Assembly (NCBI RefSeq): GCF_001953175.1
Contig: NZ_CP018258.1
Span: 524,210 to 588,209, forward strand
Length of the DNA: 64,000 nt
DNA from: Dehalogenimonas formicexedens
GTDB lineage: Bacteria; Chloroflexota; Dehalococcoidia; Dehalococcoidales; Dehalococcoidaceae
Direction of reading: 5' to 3'
Position numbers and translations under genes: made by a program. A model generated the notes under the pieces. That model ran no database searches. It worked only from the letters and a program-made list of their open reading frames with translations, and was not told the origin of the DNA. Within the stretch, counting starts at the first letter, position 1. Each line of letters opens with the position of its first letter. This document shows, piece after piece, positions 26,701-35,619 of the stretch.

Positions 26701-27900
26701 CTATTTTTTCAACGTCTGCGCCCTGGCCTGGGTACGCACCGGCAGGCCCCAGAGCTTTATGAAACCTACGGCGGCTGTGGCATCGAAGGTGTCACCGGTC
26801 TCGTAGGTTGCCAGACCATGGCTGTAAAGGGAATAGGGAGATTTGCGGCCGACGACGCGGAAGCAACCTCTCTCCAGTTTCAAACGAACGGTGCCGGTGA
26901 CGTATTTCTGGGTGTTCTGAATATAGGCATCGAGATCTGACTTGTGAGCAGAGAACCACAAGCCGTTGTAAACAAGGTCGGCGTATTCCTGGGCAACTTT
27001 AGCTTTGAAGCGCGCCTGGTCTTTGGCCAGGGTCATCGTTTCAAGAGCGTCATGCGCCTTGAGCAGGACAACCGCGGCCGGGGCTTCGTACGTCTCGCGG
27101 GACTTGATGCCAACGAGACGGTTTTCAATGTGATCGATACGGCCGATGCCATGGGCTCCGGCGATCTCATTCAGTGTCGAGACCAGTGTTACGCCGTCCA
27201 TGCGCCGATTGTTTAAGGTTACCGGAATACCCTGTTTGAAACCGATAGTCACGTAAGCCGGCTTCTCAGGAGTATCTTTTACCTCTCGAGTCCAGGCGAA
27301 GGCATCAACCGGGGGTTCCACCCATGGATCCTCAAGAATGCCGCATTCGCAAGATCTGCCCCAGAGGTTCTCATCGACCGAGTAGGGATTTTTGGCGGTA
27401 ACCGGCAGGGGAATGTTGAACTTTTTGGCGTATTCGATGGTCTGGAGCCGGGTCATGCCCCACTCGCGGGCCGGGGCGATGACCTTGAGGTGGGGGGCTA
27501 GGGCGGCGGTGGCTACGTCGAATCGAACCTGGTCGTTACCTTTGCCGGTACAGCCATGGGCGATGGCGGTGGCGCCCTCAGCCAACGCGACATCGACGAG
27601 TAATTTGGCGATCAGCGGCCGGCCGATGGCGGTGGCCAAGGGATATTCGTTTTCATAAATAGCCCCTGCGGCCAGTGTTTTCCAGACATAATCCTCGATA
27701 AACTCCTTGCGGGCGTCTATGACCACAGCCTTGACAGCGCCGACTCTAAGCGCTTTGTCACGGATTTGGGTGAAGTCACGCTCGTTACCGACGTCGATGG
27801 TCAATGCGATGACGTCCATACCATAGTGCTCTTTGAGCCACGGTATAGCCGCCGAGGTGTCCAAGCCGCCGGAATATGCCAGAACTACTTTTTCAGTCAT
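26701..27900 (-). CDS. argG: Argininosuccinate synthase
   Basis: It joins citrulline and aspartate using ATP. The PP-loop is AYSGGLDTS at the start, and GCTGKGNDQVRF is the second conserved block. The ATG at 27900 is preceded by AAAGG. Three hundred bases separate it from the upstream arginine genes, so it may have its own promoter; a weak TTGGCA/CATAAT pair with a 19-base spacer lies at 27934-27964. Confidence 0.96.
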   Translation of the reverse strand: MTEKVVLAYSGGLDTSAAIPWLKEHYGMDVIALTIDVGNERDFTQIRDKALRVGAVKAVVIDARKEFIEDYVWKTLAAGAIYENEYPLATAIGRPLIAKLLVDVALAEGATAIAHGCTGKGNDQVRFDVATAALAPHLKVIAPAREWGMTRLQTIEYAKKFNIPLPVTAKNPYSVDENLWGRSCECGILEDPWVEPPVDAFAWTREVKDTPEKPAYVTIGFKQGIPVTLNNRRMDGVTLVSTLNEIAGAHGIGRIDHIENRLVGIKSRETYEAPAAVVLLKAHDALETMTLAKDQARFKAKVAQEYADLVYNGLWFSAHKSDLDAYIQNTQKYVTGTVRLKLERGCFRVVGRKSPYSLYSHGLATYETGDTFDATAAVGFIKLWGLPVRTQARAQTLKK

Positions 27901-28133
27901 AGACGACCTTTCTAACAATCGAGAGTAACGCTTATTATGCTACAAAGCGGGGACTTGATGCCAATGACCGAATCGTGGTCAGCGACGTAAAAACGGTTTC
28001 AGAAAAATCTAAGATAAAAACCTTATTAAAAATTCATAGTATCAGCAATATTCCGGATTACCATAACAGCAAGTACGAAATTCCTATTTAAGACTGGTCG
28101 ATTGTCTGTCAAAATTTATAAGACTGGAAAGAG

Positions 28134-28211
28134 ATGATCGCATTACTGCTGATAGGCTTGATAATCGCCTGTTCGCTGGCAGGAGCCGCCCAACTGGAAC
28201 GAGGACGCTAG
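28134..28211 (+). CDS. Possible 25-residue hydrophobic peptide
   Basis: An ATG after GGAAAGAG starts MIALLLIGLIIACSLAGAAQ plus LERGR, a single membrane helix with a positive tail, close to a minimal lipoprotein-like signal. It lies in the 318-base gap between argG and the hypothetical gene, on the opposite strand, and the phrase AAGACTGG occurs twice just before it. Nothing else is visible in that gap. Could be chance. Confidence 0.25.
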   Translation: MIALLLIGLIIACSLAGAAQLERGR

Positions 28212-28218
28212 AATCGGA

Positions 28219-29094
28219 TTAGCAACGGCCGAAGTGCCGGTTTAAAAATGCCAGCACGTTTTCCCGAATTAGGGGATAGTCCTGCCAGTTGTAGTCATGA
28301 CCAGGCGCACCGATGTAAAGAAGGACATTGCCCGGCGAGGCGGGACTTTTACCGCGAAGGGCATCCCAGTTGGCTTTGAACGCCCGGCCCCAATGTCCAT
28401 AACTGAAAGCATCGGGCACAACACCGTTTGAGCGCATATTGAGTACCCGATCACTGACCTGATCGTGGTACCAGAACGGCGGACCGAACTCGATAGAAAA
28501 GAGCCGCTCTTCCCCAGGTAGCATCTTCATCACCTGGTTGGACATCACCGTCCCATTGCTTTCGGCGCACATCAATACTTTGAGATTGGGCAGATGGTGC
28601 CACAAGAATTTGAGCCTCAACGCTAATTCTTTGGGCTTGGAAACCGACTTGGCGCCGGCATTAAGAATCTCGCTGATGTAGCCGCGTAAGCTGCGATAAG
28701 CTCGCTGGTAATTGAGCACCAAAACCCTACAATGTCTGGTGATAAATTCATCCTCGATGGCGTTGACAATCGTGGCATACCCGGATGCTTTATCCAGCGC
28801 GGTCCAGCCGTAACCTCCTGAATTGAACAAAACGAAGATGTCGGTATTTTTGAGCGCTTCGTATGTTGCCAGCAAGTCGGCGGCAAGCTTGATCCTCTTT
28901 GTCTTATCCCTGGGGTGAAGGGACTTCGCCATTTCCAAAGCGTCGTCCCGGACGGCACCCGGTACCTGAGAAATAATGGCAGGAGGAAGGGGAACGGCGG
29001 TATAGGCATGGCGCATCTTGCCGGGATCCGGCATTTGCCAACTGAAAACTACGATCAGCCCCAGTGCGAAGAAAACGATGATGGCAATGATCAT
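28219..29094 (-). CDS. Membrane-anchored hypothetical protein in the arginine cluster
   Basis: Not recognised. One N-terminal transmembrane helix (MIIAIIVFFALGLIVVFSW) is followed by a 270-residue outer or inner domain with alternating beta and helix segments (VLVLNYQRAYRSLRGYISEI; LKVLMCAESNGTVMSNQV; NVLLYIGAPGHDYNW). The CAESNGT stretch recalls the nucleophile elbow of alpha/beta hydrolases, but G-x-S-x-G is not met (E-S-N-G). It follows argD by 12 bases, so it is co-transcribed with argJBD. Confidence 0.6.
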   Translation of the reverse strand: MIIAIIVFFALGLIVVFSWQMPDPGKMRHAYTAVPLPPAIISQVPGAVRDDALEMAKSLHPRDKTKRIKLAADLLATYEALKNTDIFVLFNSGGYGWTALDKASGYATIVNAIEDEFITRHCRVLVLNYQRAYRSLRGYISEILNAGAKSVSKPKELALRLKFLWHHLPNLKVLMCAESNGTVMSNQVMKMLPGEERLFSIEFGPPFWYHDQVSDRVLNMRSNGVVPDAFSYGHWGRAFKANWDALRGKSPASPGNVLLYIGAPGHDYNWQDYPLIRENVLAFLNRHFGRC

Positions 29095-29106
29095 GCAGTC
29101 ACTATC

Positions 29107-30303
29107 TTAACGGTTGGCATCCAAACTGGTGATTGCCTGGTCAAGAAGCTCGACAGCCTCGTCGATTTCATCGGCGGTGATATTAAGAGCAGGCATCAAC
29201 CGCAGGGCATTGGGTTTCACGTCGTTTACGAGGAGGCCTGCTTCGAGGCACTTCTGGGCAAGAGTCTTGGCAAAATCTCCTGAAAATTGGACCGCCATCA
29301 GCAAACCTTTGCCGCGGATATCGGTGATAAGCCCGGTGTGCTTCGATGAAAGCCGTTCGAGGCGCTGGATGAGCCGAATGCCCATATCGAAGGCATTCCT
29401 GGGGATATCGTTTTCGATGATGAATTTCATGGTCGCGAAAGCCGCCGCGCAAGTGACGGGATTGCCGCCGAAGGTGGAACCATGTTCGCCGTAGGTGAAA
29501 ACCGAGAATTTATCCTTGGCCATGATAGCCCCGATGGGTAAACCACCGCCGAGCCCCTTGGCAAGGGACATGATGTCAGGCTCGATACCGAATGATTGGT
29601 GGGCGAAGAGTTCCCCGGTCCGTCCGATGCCTGTTTGGATTTCATCCAAAATGAGAATGATGCCTTTTTCATCGCACCAGCGGCGAACTTCCTTCAGGTA
29701 GTCAGGCGACGGTACATTGACACCGCCCTCGCCCTGAACGGGTTCCAGCATGACGGCGCAAACCGTGCTTGTCGTAGCTTTTTTTATTGCCTCGATGTTG
29801 TTGTATTCTACATTTATAAATCCAGAGGGCAGAGGGGTGTAGGGTGTTTGATACTTGAGCTGCCCCGAGGCCGAGACCATCGCCAGCGTCCGGCCGTGGA
29901 ACGAACCCGTGGCCGTGATCACCTCATAGGCGCCGTTCAAATGCAGCTTCCCATATCTTCTGGCTAGCTTGACCGCGCCTTCGGTGGCCTCAGCGCCGGA
30001 GTTGCAGAGGAAGATTTTATCTAGAGAGCTATTTTTAACGAGAAGTTCAGCCAATTGAAGCTGGGGGATGGTGTAGTAGTGGTTGGAGGTCTGTATGAGT
30101 TCACCGGCTTGATGACGAACCGCCTCGACCACAGCAGGATGACAGTGGCCGAGTGAATTGACTGCCCAACCAGCCACGAAATCAAGGTACCTTTTACCGG
30201 ATTCATCCCAGACGTAACTGCCCTGGCCCTTAACGATCGTCAGCGGGGCGCGTTCCACCGTCCGCATGAAATATTCCTTCTCGAGTTCCATCCAGTCAGC
30301 CAT
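29107..30303 (-). CDS. argD: Acetylornithine aminotransferase
   Basis: A PLP enzyme of class III (398 residues) that makes N-acetylornithine. NSGAEATEGAVKLARRY, SFHGRTLAMV and the PLP-lysine region SLAKGLGGGLPIGA are in place. GAGAGGA lies upstream of the ATG. It sits 14 bases after argB. Confidence 0.94.
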   Translation of the reverse strand: MADWMELEKEYFMRTVERAPLTIVKGQGSYVWDESGKRYLDFVAGWAVNSLGHCHPAVVEAVRHQAGELIQTSNHYYTIPQLQLAELLVKNSSLDKIFLCNSGAEATEGAVKLARRYGKLHLNGAYEVITATGSFHGRTLAMVSASGQLKYQTPYTPLPSGFINVEYNNIEAIKKATTSTVCAVMLEPVQGEGGVNVPSPDYLKEVRRWCDEKGIILILDEIQTGIGRTGELFAHQSFGIEPDIMSLAKGLGGGLPIGAIMAKDKFSVFTYGEHGSTFGGNPVTCAAAFATMKFIIENDIPRNAFDMGIRLIQRLERLSSKHTGLITDIRGKGLLMAVQFSGDFAKTLAQKCLEAGLLVNDVKPNALRLMPALNITADEIDEAVELLDQAITSLDANR

Positions 30304-30317
30304 AAGATTCCTCTCGC

Positions 30318-31091
30318 CTACGCGCCGATCGAGGTGCCAAATCCACCTCGGGTGACTTCATTATATATGATGTGAGGCTCTCTACCATCGATGATGCTGG
30401 TCAGGGTCCCAACGGACGCCGCGCGTACCGCAGCCCGGATCTTGGGGACCATTCCGCCGGTGGCGACTCCCGAAGCGATGAACTCCTCGGCGTCTCGAAC
30501 GTTCGCGGATTTAATGAAGTTGCCTGTTGCACCCTTGACGCCGGAGACGTCGGTGAGGAATATCAACCGGTCAGCCTTGAGAGAAGCCGCCAGTTCCCCG
30601 GCCACAGGGTCGCCATTGATATTGAGCAAGCGAACCGGATCCCCTGAGCCATTTAGAGAAACCGGGGAAACCACCGGAACAAGTCCGTTTTCCAGTAATG
30701 TTGTCAGGATCGAGGGATCCACTTTTTTGACGTCACCCATGAAGCCCCATTCAGCTCCGCGAGGAGAGCCGGTGATGAGTCCTGCGTCAATGCCGGATAA
30801 ACCGATGGCTTTGACCCCCAAGTCCGACAGCATCGCCGTAGTTTCCTTGTTTACCAGACCGGCAAGGACAGCGGCGACTACCTCAAGGGTCTCTTTATCG
30901 GTCACCCGCTCACCCTGGACTACGCAGGGCGCGATGTTCAGCCGTTTGAGCCAGGCATTGACCGTGGCAGCCCCGCCATGAACGACAACCGGAAAATAGC
31001 CCTCGTTTTTAAGTCGGGCAACGTCCTCAAGGGAGGTATCTCGGCTGCCTAAAACCGATCCACCAAGTTTGATGACGATGATCTTGTTCAT
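30318..31091 (-). CDS. argB: Acetylglutamate kinase
   Basis: The second step of the acetylated arginine route. The amino-acid-kinase fold shows KLGGSVLG at the start, VVHGGAATVNAWL, and LTDVSGVKGATG near the nucleotide site. 257 residues is short for argB, near the LysZ/short ArgB size, but the argJ and argD neighbours support arginine. It is 10 bases after argJ. Confidence 0.93.
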   Translation of the reverse strand: MNKIIVIKLGGSVLGSRDTSLEDVARLKNEGYFPVVVHGGAATVNAWLKRLNIAPCVVQGERVTDKETLEVVAAVLAGLVNKETTAMLSDLGVKAIGLSGIDAGLITGSPRGAEWGFMGDVKKVDPSILTTLLENGLVPVVSPVSLNGSGDPVRLLNINGDPVAGELAASLKADRLIFLTDVSGVKGATGNFIKSANVRDAEEFIASGVATGGMVPKIRAAVRAASVGTLTSIIDGREPHIIYNEVTRGGFGTSIGA

Positions 31092-31101
31092 AAATTATCC
31101 G

Positions 31102-32310
31102 TTAGGTAGTGTAGTCGGCGTTAATGTGGACATACTCGGCGCTCATGTCACAGCCCCAGCCGGTGATCCGGGATTTGCCCAACCCGAGATCGAGATGTAT
31201 AAATACTTCTTTCTCTTTGAATTGGTCTGACGCACGTATCTTGTCAATCTCCAGTGGCGTGCCTTGTTTCAAAACCTCGACATCGCCGATCCAAAGATCT
31301 GCTTTATCAAGATCGAATTTGGCTCCGCTCCGCCCGGCAGCCGCAACAATCCGGCCCCAGTTGGGGTCGGCGCCATGGACGGCGGTCTTAACTAGTGGTG
31401 AAGACAAGATTGTTCTGGCAACTTTTCGAGCATCCGAGGGGGTCGCCGCGCCGGTAACTGTCAGTTCAATCAGCTTGGTGGCGCCTTCGCCATCGCGAGC
31501 AACCGATTTGGCAAGATGGATGCAAACGTATTCCAGCGCTTCGGCTAAAGCCCGGAAGGAGGCGGTGCCTTCTATGATCTGTTGAGTCGCCGCGCCATTG
31601 GCCAGGACGAAGACAGAATCGTTTGTCGAAGTATCGCCGTCAACCGAGATCACGTTGAAGGATTTGTTCACGACACGTTTCAGTAGTCTGGCGAGAAGGG
31701 CGGAGTCAATTCTGGCATCGGTGGTGATGAAAGCCAGCAGGGTGGCCATGTCCGGATGAATCATACCTGCGCCTTTGGCGCAGCCGCCGACAGTGAATCC
31801 GTGTTCCAATGACCTGACCGCGATTTCTTTGGGCACGGTGTCCGTGGTCATGATGGCGCGGGCAAAATCATGCCCATAAGCGGCGTCTAGCTTGAGGTGG
31901 TTCAAACCGGGCCCGATTTTACCAAGAGGTAATCGAACCCCGATGACGCCGGTGCTGGCAACAAGCACACTCTTTGATTCAATGCCTAACCTTGAGCCCG
32001 CCAACTCGGTCATGGCTCGCGCATTTTCAAGGCCTGTCTTCCCCGTGCCGGCATTGGCGCAGCCGGCGTTTACGATTATCGCCTGAATTTTATCGGTATC
32101 GGCAAGATGCATCTGTGAGACTAACACCGGCGCGGCTTTGAAACGGTTCTGAGTGAAGACAGCAGCGGCCGAACATGGCTTGCCAGACACAATCACCGCA
32201 AGGTCAAGCGCCCCGGCGGCCTTTTTGATGCCGGCTGCCACTGCCCCGGCGGAAAATCCAGCGGCCGAGGTGATGCTTCCGTGGGGAATGATTTCAGGTT
32301 TGGAGATCAT
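31102..32310 (-). CDS. argJ: Bifunctional glutamate N-acetyltransferase / ornithine acetyltransferase
   Basis: It recycles the acetyl group from acetylornithine to glutamate. The autoproteolytic site is KGAGMIHPDMATLLAF, where the chain splits before Thr. IIVNAGCANAGTG and SVDGDTSTNDS are further family blocks. The ATG at 32310 begins MISKPEIIPHGS; a longer in-frame start at 32517 adds 69 unlike residues and would run through the hydrogenase promoter. First gene of the argJBD unit. Confidence 0.95.
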   Translation of the reverse strand: MISKPEIIPHGSITSAAGFSAGAVAAGIKKAAGALDLAVIVSGKPCSAAAVFTQNRFKAAPVLVSQMHLADTDKIQAIIVNAGCANAGTGKTGLENARAMTELAGSRLGIESKSVLVASTGVIGVRLPLGKIGPGLNHLKLDAAYGHDFARAIMTTDTVPKEIAVRSLEHGFTVGGCAKGAGMIHPDMATLLAFITTDARIDSALLARLLKRVVNKSFNVISVDGDTSTNDSVFVLANGAATQQIIEGTASFRALAEALEYVCIHLAKSVARDGEGATKLIELTVTGAATPSDARKVARTILSSPLVKTAVHGADPNWGRIVAAAGRSGAKFDLDKADLWIGDVEVLKQGTPLEIDKIRASDQFKEKEVFIHLDLGLGKSRITGWGCDMSAEYVHINADYTT

Positions 32311-32441
32311 AAAATGATGATAGAATATAGCACAGCGTTTGTGGTGGGGCAAAGAACAGGCAACTCTGCCGTTCAAGTCACCTCCAATGACCGCTCCGTT
32401 CGAAAATATATCAGTTAACCCCAATAAATAAAGCCGAGCCG

Positions 32442-32474
32442 GTACTAGCCAAGTACTAATACTTATGATATACT
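32442..32474 (+). promoter_or_regulatory. Promoter with inverted repeat for the hydrogenase operon
   Basis: A -10 TATACT (32469-32474) and a -35-like TAGCCA (32446-32451) are 17 bases apart. An inverted repeat GTACT-AGCCA-AGTAC (32442-32456) covers the -35 and could be an operator. Transcription would reach the ATG at 32551 after about 70 bases, with GGGGGT before the start. Confidence 0.5.
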
Positions 32475-32550
32475 CAACCAGTTTGTCGATTTTTAACGGG
32501 CGACCCATCCGGTTCAACTCAAATTGGATAGGCGAAATAGGGGGTAGTTC

Positions 32551-34869
32551 ATGGCGGAAAACTCAGTACTTATCGTCGACAGCGACCCCAAATCCCGGGA
32601 CACAGCGGCCTGGCTTAAGGGCGCCGGTTTCCGTGTCACTACGGCGACTACAGGCGAAGAAGCCCTGAATCTCATCGATAACCAGGACTTCAGCATCATG
32701 CTCCTGGACATGAGGCTGCCCGGCAAACACGGGCTTGGCGTGCTGAAAGAGGTCAAGGTCAAGCGGCCCTGGATGCAGGCCATTGTCACCACCGACCATC
32801 CGTCGGTCGAATCAGCAACCGAAGCTTTGAAACAGGGAGCCGCCGACTACCTGGTAAAGCCTTTTTCCCCGGAGGAACTGGAAAAACTGGTCAAGGACAC
32901 CATCAAGTCCGGTTCAAAGCAAAAGACGGTGTCGGTTCAGATAAAGGCAAAAACGACGCCGGCGAAGATCACCTCACAAGCGACTTTTGTGATCTCCACC
33001 GAAAGTCTGAAAAACCTGGTCAACAACTTGATCAGGGAGCGCGAGACTATCGGCGTCAAGGCCAAACAGGGCAAGTTTTCCTTTGACAAGATCAAGAACT
33101 TCGATGAGCTTGCCCTTGATTACGATGTTACGGTAAATCCACCGACGGCGTTTTTCATCCCAGCCTGCGAAACCATCCTGCGCTACAAACGCGGCGACAA
33201 CCCGGAGATCACCCCGGTGACCGATAGCACACCCCGTGTCCTGATCGGCGTTCACCCAGATGATATCAACGCTATCAATCTACTCGACGAAGTTTTCATG
33301 GGCAATAACCCCGATCCCAATTACACCGCCCGCCGACAGAACACCCTTATTATCGGTGTTGACGTGCTCACACCGCTGACGACGTCCTTCGCCCCCAGCA
33401 TGGGCACTTACACGGCTGACTCAGGCTTTGATCTGCTGCTGACCGATATCGGCAATTCATCCTATATGATCACCGTAGGTTCCGAAGCCGGAGCACAAAT
33501 CCTGGCCCGATATGCCCAGGTCCGGGAACCGACAGTTGCCGAGACCGCCCGGCAAAAACAAGTCCGCGAGGAAGCCTTATCAAAGTACCGTCTATTCCTG
33601 GACATGCCGCGGGAAAAGATCCCGCATCTTCTGGATACCAATTACGACAATCCTTACTGGAAGTCGCGGAGCGAGGCCTGTCTCAACTGCGGTTCCTGCA
33701 TCATGGTCTGCCCCACCTGCTTTTGCTTTGACGTACAGGACGACGTCAGCCTGAACATGGTCGACGGCGAGCGCGTCAGGAAGCCCGACGGCTGCATGCT
33801 GGTGGACTTCAGCAAGGTGGCTGCCGGCGCCAACTTCCGCGGCGATAAACTGTCGCGGTTCCGTCACCGGATGTACCACAAGGGCAAGTACATGCTCGAC
33901 CGCTACGGCAAGTTCGGCTGTGTCGGCTGCGGCCGCTGCACCGTCACCTGCCTGGCTGAGATCGCTTCGCCCCTCGAAGCTTATAACGCTATTGCCGCCT
34001 CGGAAAAAGCCAAAGATAAGGCCCGGCGTACCATAACCAACACCCGGCCTCAGCCTGAACTGTATCTGCCTCATATGGCCAGCATTACCAGGATTACCCA
34101 GCTCGGCGCACGTGAGAAACTCTTCGAGTTCAAGCTCAAAGACGGTCACAAACTTGGCCACCGACCTGGCCAATTCGTCGAGGTCTATGTTTTCGGCATT
34201 GGCGAATCGCCAATCTCTCTCACCTCATCGCCGACCCGCGACCACACCTTTGAAGTCGCTGTCAGGAATGTCGGTAATGTCACCGGCGCCCTGCATAATC
34301 TTGAGGTAGGATCTCCGGTAGGTATCCGCGGTCCGTTCGGCAACGGTTTCCCGCTGGAGCAGATGGAAGGAAAAGACCTGCTGCTCATTGCCGGCGGTAT
34401 CGGCGTCTTCCCGCTTAGGTCGCTTATCGAGTATGTTCTGGACCGCCGCGAATCATACGGCCACATCAACCTTCTGTTCGGTTCCCGCTCTCCTTCCGAG
34501 CGAGTCTTCTCGGAGGAGATGGCTCAATGGGCGAAAGCCCCTGATGTCACCTTCATGGAGACGGTAGATAAGGGCGACGATACCTGGACGGGTAACGTCG
34601 GCGTCATCACCACCCTGATCCCGAAGGTACAGTTCGATCCCCGGAAGACGGTAGCCGTGGTGGTCGGCCCGCCGATCATGTACCGCTTCGTCACCAACGA
34701 ACTTAAGAAGCGCGACCTGGCCGATGACAACATCATCCTGTCGCTTGAGCGCAAGATGAAGTGCGGCGTCGGCAAGTGCGGCAACTGCCAGATCAATGGA
34801 GTCTACGTCTGCCAGGAAGGGCCGGTATTCAGCCTGACCCGGTTACGCACGCTAAGGGAGGCCATCTAG
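32551..34869 (+). CDS. Receiver domain fused to NiFe-hydrogenase Fe-S (beta) and flavin (gamma) subunits
   Basis: Three parts in 772 residues. Residues 1-115 form a response-regulator receiver domain with its full active set: D10, phospho-acceptor D53 in LLDMRLPG, T81 and K103 in LVKPF. Residues about 140-480 resemble the hydrogenase/sulfite-reductase beta subunit, with two 4Fe-4S motifs CLNCGSCIMVCPTC and CVGCGRCTVTC. Residues about 500-772 are the FAD/NAD(P) reductase gamma subunit, with a flavin motif SPISLTSS, LLIAGGIGVFPL, and a final 2Fe-2S site CGVGKCGNC. It would pass electrons between NAD(P)H and the NiFe core encoded next. Beta and gamma are normally separate, and a fused receiver is highly unusual. 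The stop abuts the next ATG. Confidence 0.9.
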   Translation: MAENSVLIVDSDPKSRDTAAWLKGAGFRVTTATTGEEALNLIDNQDFSIMLLDMRLPGKHGLGVLKEVKVKRPWMQAIVTTDHPSVESATEALKQGAADYLVKPFSPEELEKLVKDTIKSGSKQKTVSVQIKAKTTPAKITSQATFVISTESLKNLVNNLIRERETIGVKAKQGKFSFDKIKNFDELALDYDVTVNPPTAFFIPACETILRYKRGDNPEITPVTDSTPRVLIGVHPDDINAINLLDEVFMGNNPDPNYTARRQNTLIIGVDVLTPLTTSFAPSMGTYTADSGFDLLLTDIGNSSYMITVGSEAGAQILARYAQVREPTVAETARQKQVREEALSKYRLFLDMPREKIPHLLDTNYDNPYWKSRSEACLNCGSCIMVCPTCFCFDVQDDVSLNMVDGERVRKPDGCMLVDFSKVAAGANFRGDKLSRFRHRMYHKGKYMLDRYGKFGCVGCGRCTVTCLAEIASPLEAYNAIAASEKAKDKARRTITNTRPQPELYLPHMASITRITQLGAREKLFEFKLKDGHKLGHRPGQFVEVYVFGIGESPISLTSSPTRDHTFEVAVRNVGNVTGALHNLEVGSPVGIRGPFGNGFPLEQMEGKDLLLIAGGIGVFPLRSLIEYVLDRRESYGHINLLFGSRSPSERVFSEEMAQWAKAPDVTFMETVDKGDDTWTGNVGVITTLIPKVQFDPRKTVAVVVGPPIMYRFVTNELKKRDLADDNIILSLERKMKCGVGKCGNCQINGVYVCQEGPVFSLTRLRTLREAI

Positions 34870-35619
34870 ATGAAACCAAAAGTGGCATTTTTCGACTTCA
34901 CCTCCTGCGAGGGCTGCCAGCTGGACGCCCTGAACCTGGATGTCGGCGAGGTTTTGGGCCTGCTCGGCGCCGTCGACATCGTCAATTTCCGCGAGGTCAA
35001 GACCGACCGCTCCGATGATTACGACATCGCCTTCATCGAAGGATCGATCACAAAAGAGTCCGAGATACCCCGCCTCCAGGCTATCCGCAACCAGGCCAAG
35101 GTGCTTGTCGCCCTGGGCGCCTGCGCCTGCACCGGCGGCGTCAACTGCCTCAAGAACGCTTATTCCTCCGATGAACTGCTAAAGGGCGTTTACGGCGAGT
35201 GCGCCTCTTTCTATAACACGATCCCGGCCCGGCCGGTAAATGCTGTTGTGCCAGTAGACTACTACATCAGGGGTTGCCCACCAACAACTGCCGAGTTCGT
35301 CAAGGTGGTCAAAGCTCTCCTCCTGGGCAAGCGGCCGGACCTGCCCAACTACCCTGTCTGCACCGAATGCCGCGTCTCCGGCAATGTCTGCGTTTTTCAG
35401 CGCGGCGGCACATGCATCGGCCCGGTGACCAGAGGCGGCTGCGACGCCATGTGTGTCGGCGCCGGACGTTTCTGCTGGGGCTGCCGGGGCCTGGTGGAGA
35501 ATCCCAACACCGATTCGGCTAAGGACGTCCTGGCTCGTTACGGCCTGACGCTGGACCAGATTTTGGAACGGTTCAAGATTTACAACTCCTATTCGGAGGT
35601 ATCACAGTGCCAGAAGTAA
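34870..35619 (+). CDS. Group 3b-like NiFe hydrogenase small (delta) subunit
   Basis: A 249-residue small subunit. The proximal cluster ligands are in FTSCEGCQLDAL and GACACTGGVNC; further clusters use RGCPPTTAE and the Cys-rich C-terminal part (CTECRVSGNVCVFQ; CDAMCVGAGRFCWGC). There is no Tat signal, so the enzyme is cytoplasmic. GGGAGG lies 8 bases before the ATG, which directly follows the previous stop. Confidence 0.93.
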   Translation: MKPKVAFFDFTSCEGCQLDALNLDVGEVLGLLGAVDIVNFREVKTDRSDDYDIAFIEGSITKESEIPRLQAIRNQAKVLVALGACACTGGVNCLKNAYSSDELLKGVYGECASFYNTIPARPVNAVVPVDYYIRGCPPTTAEFVKVVKALLLGKRPDLPNYPVCTECRVSGNVCVFQRGGTCIGPVTRGGCDAMCVGAGRFCWGCRGLVENPNTDSAKDVLARYGLTLDQILERFKIYNSYSEVSQCQK

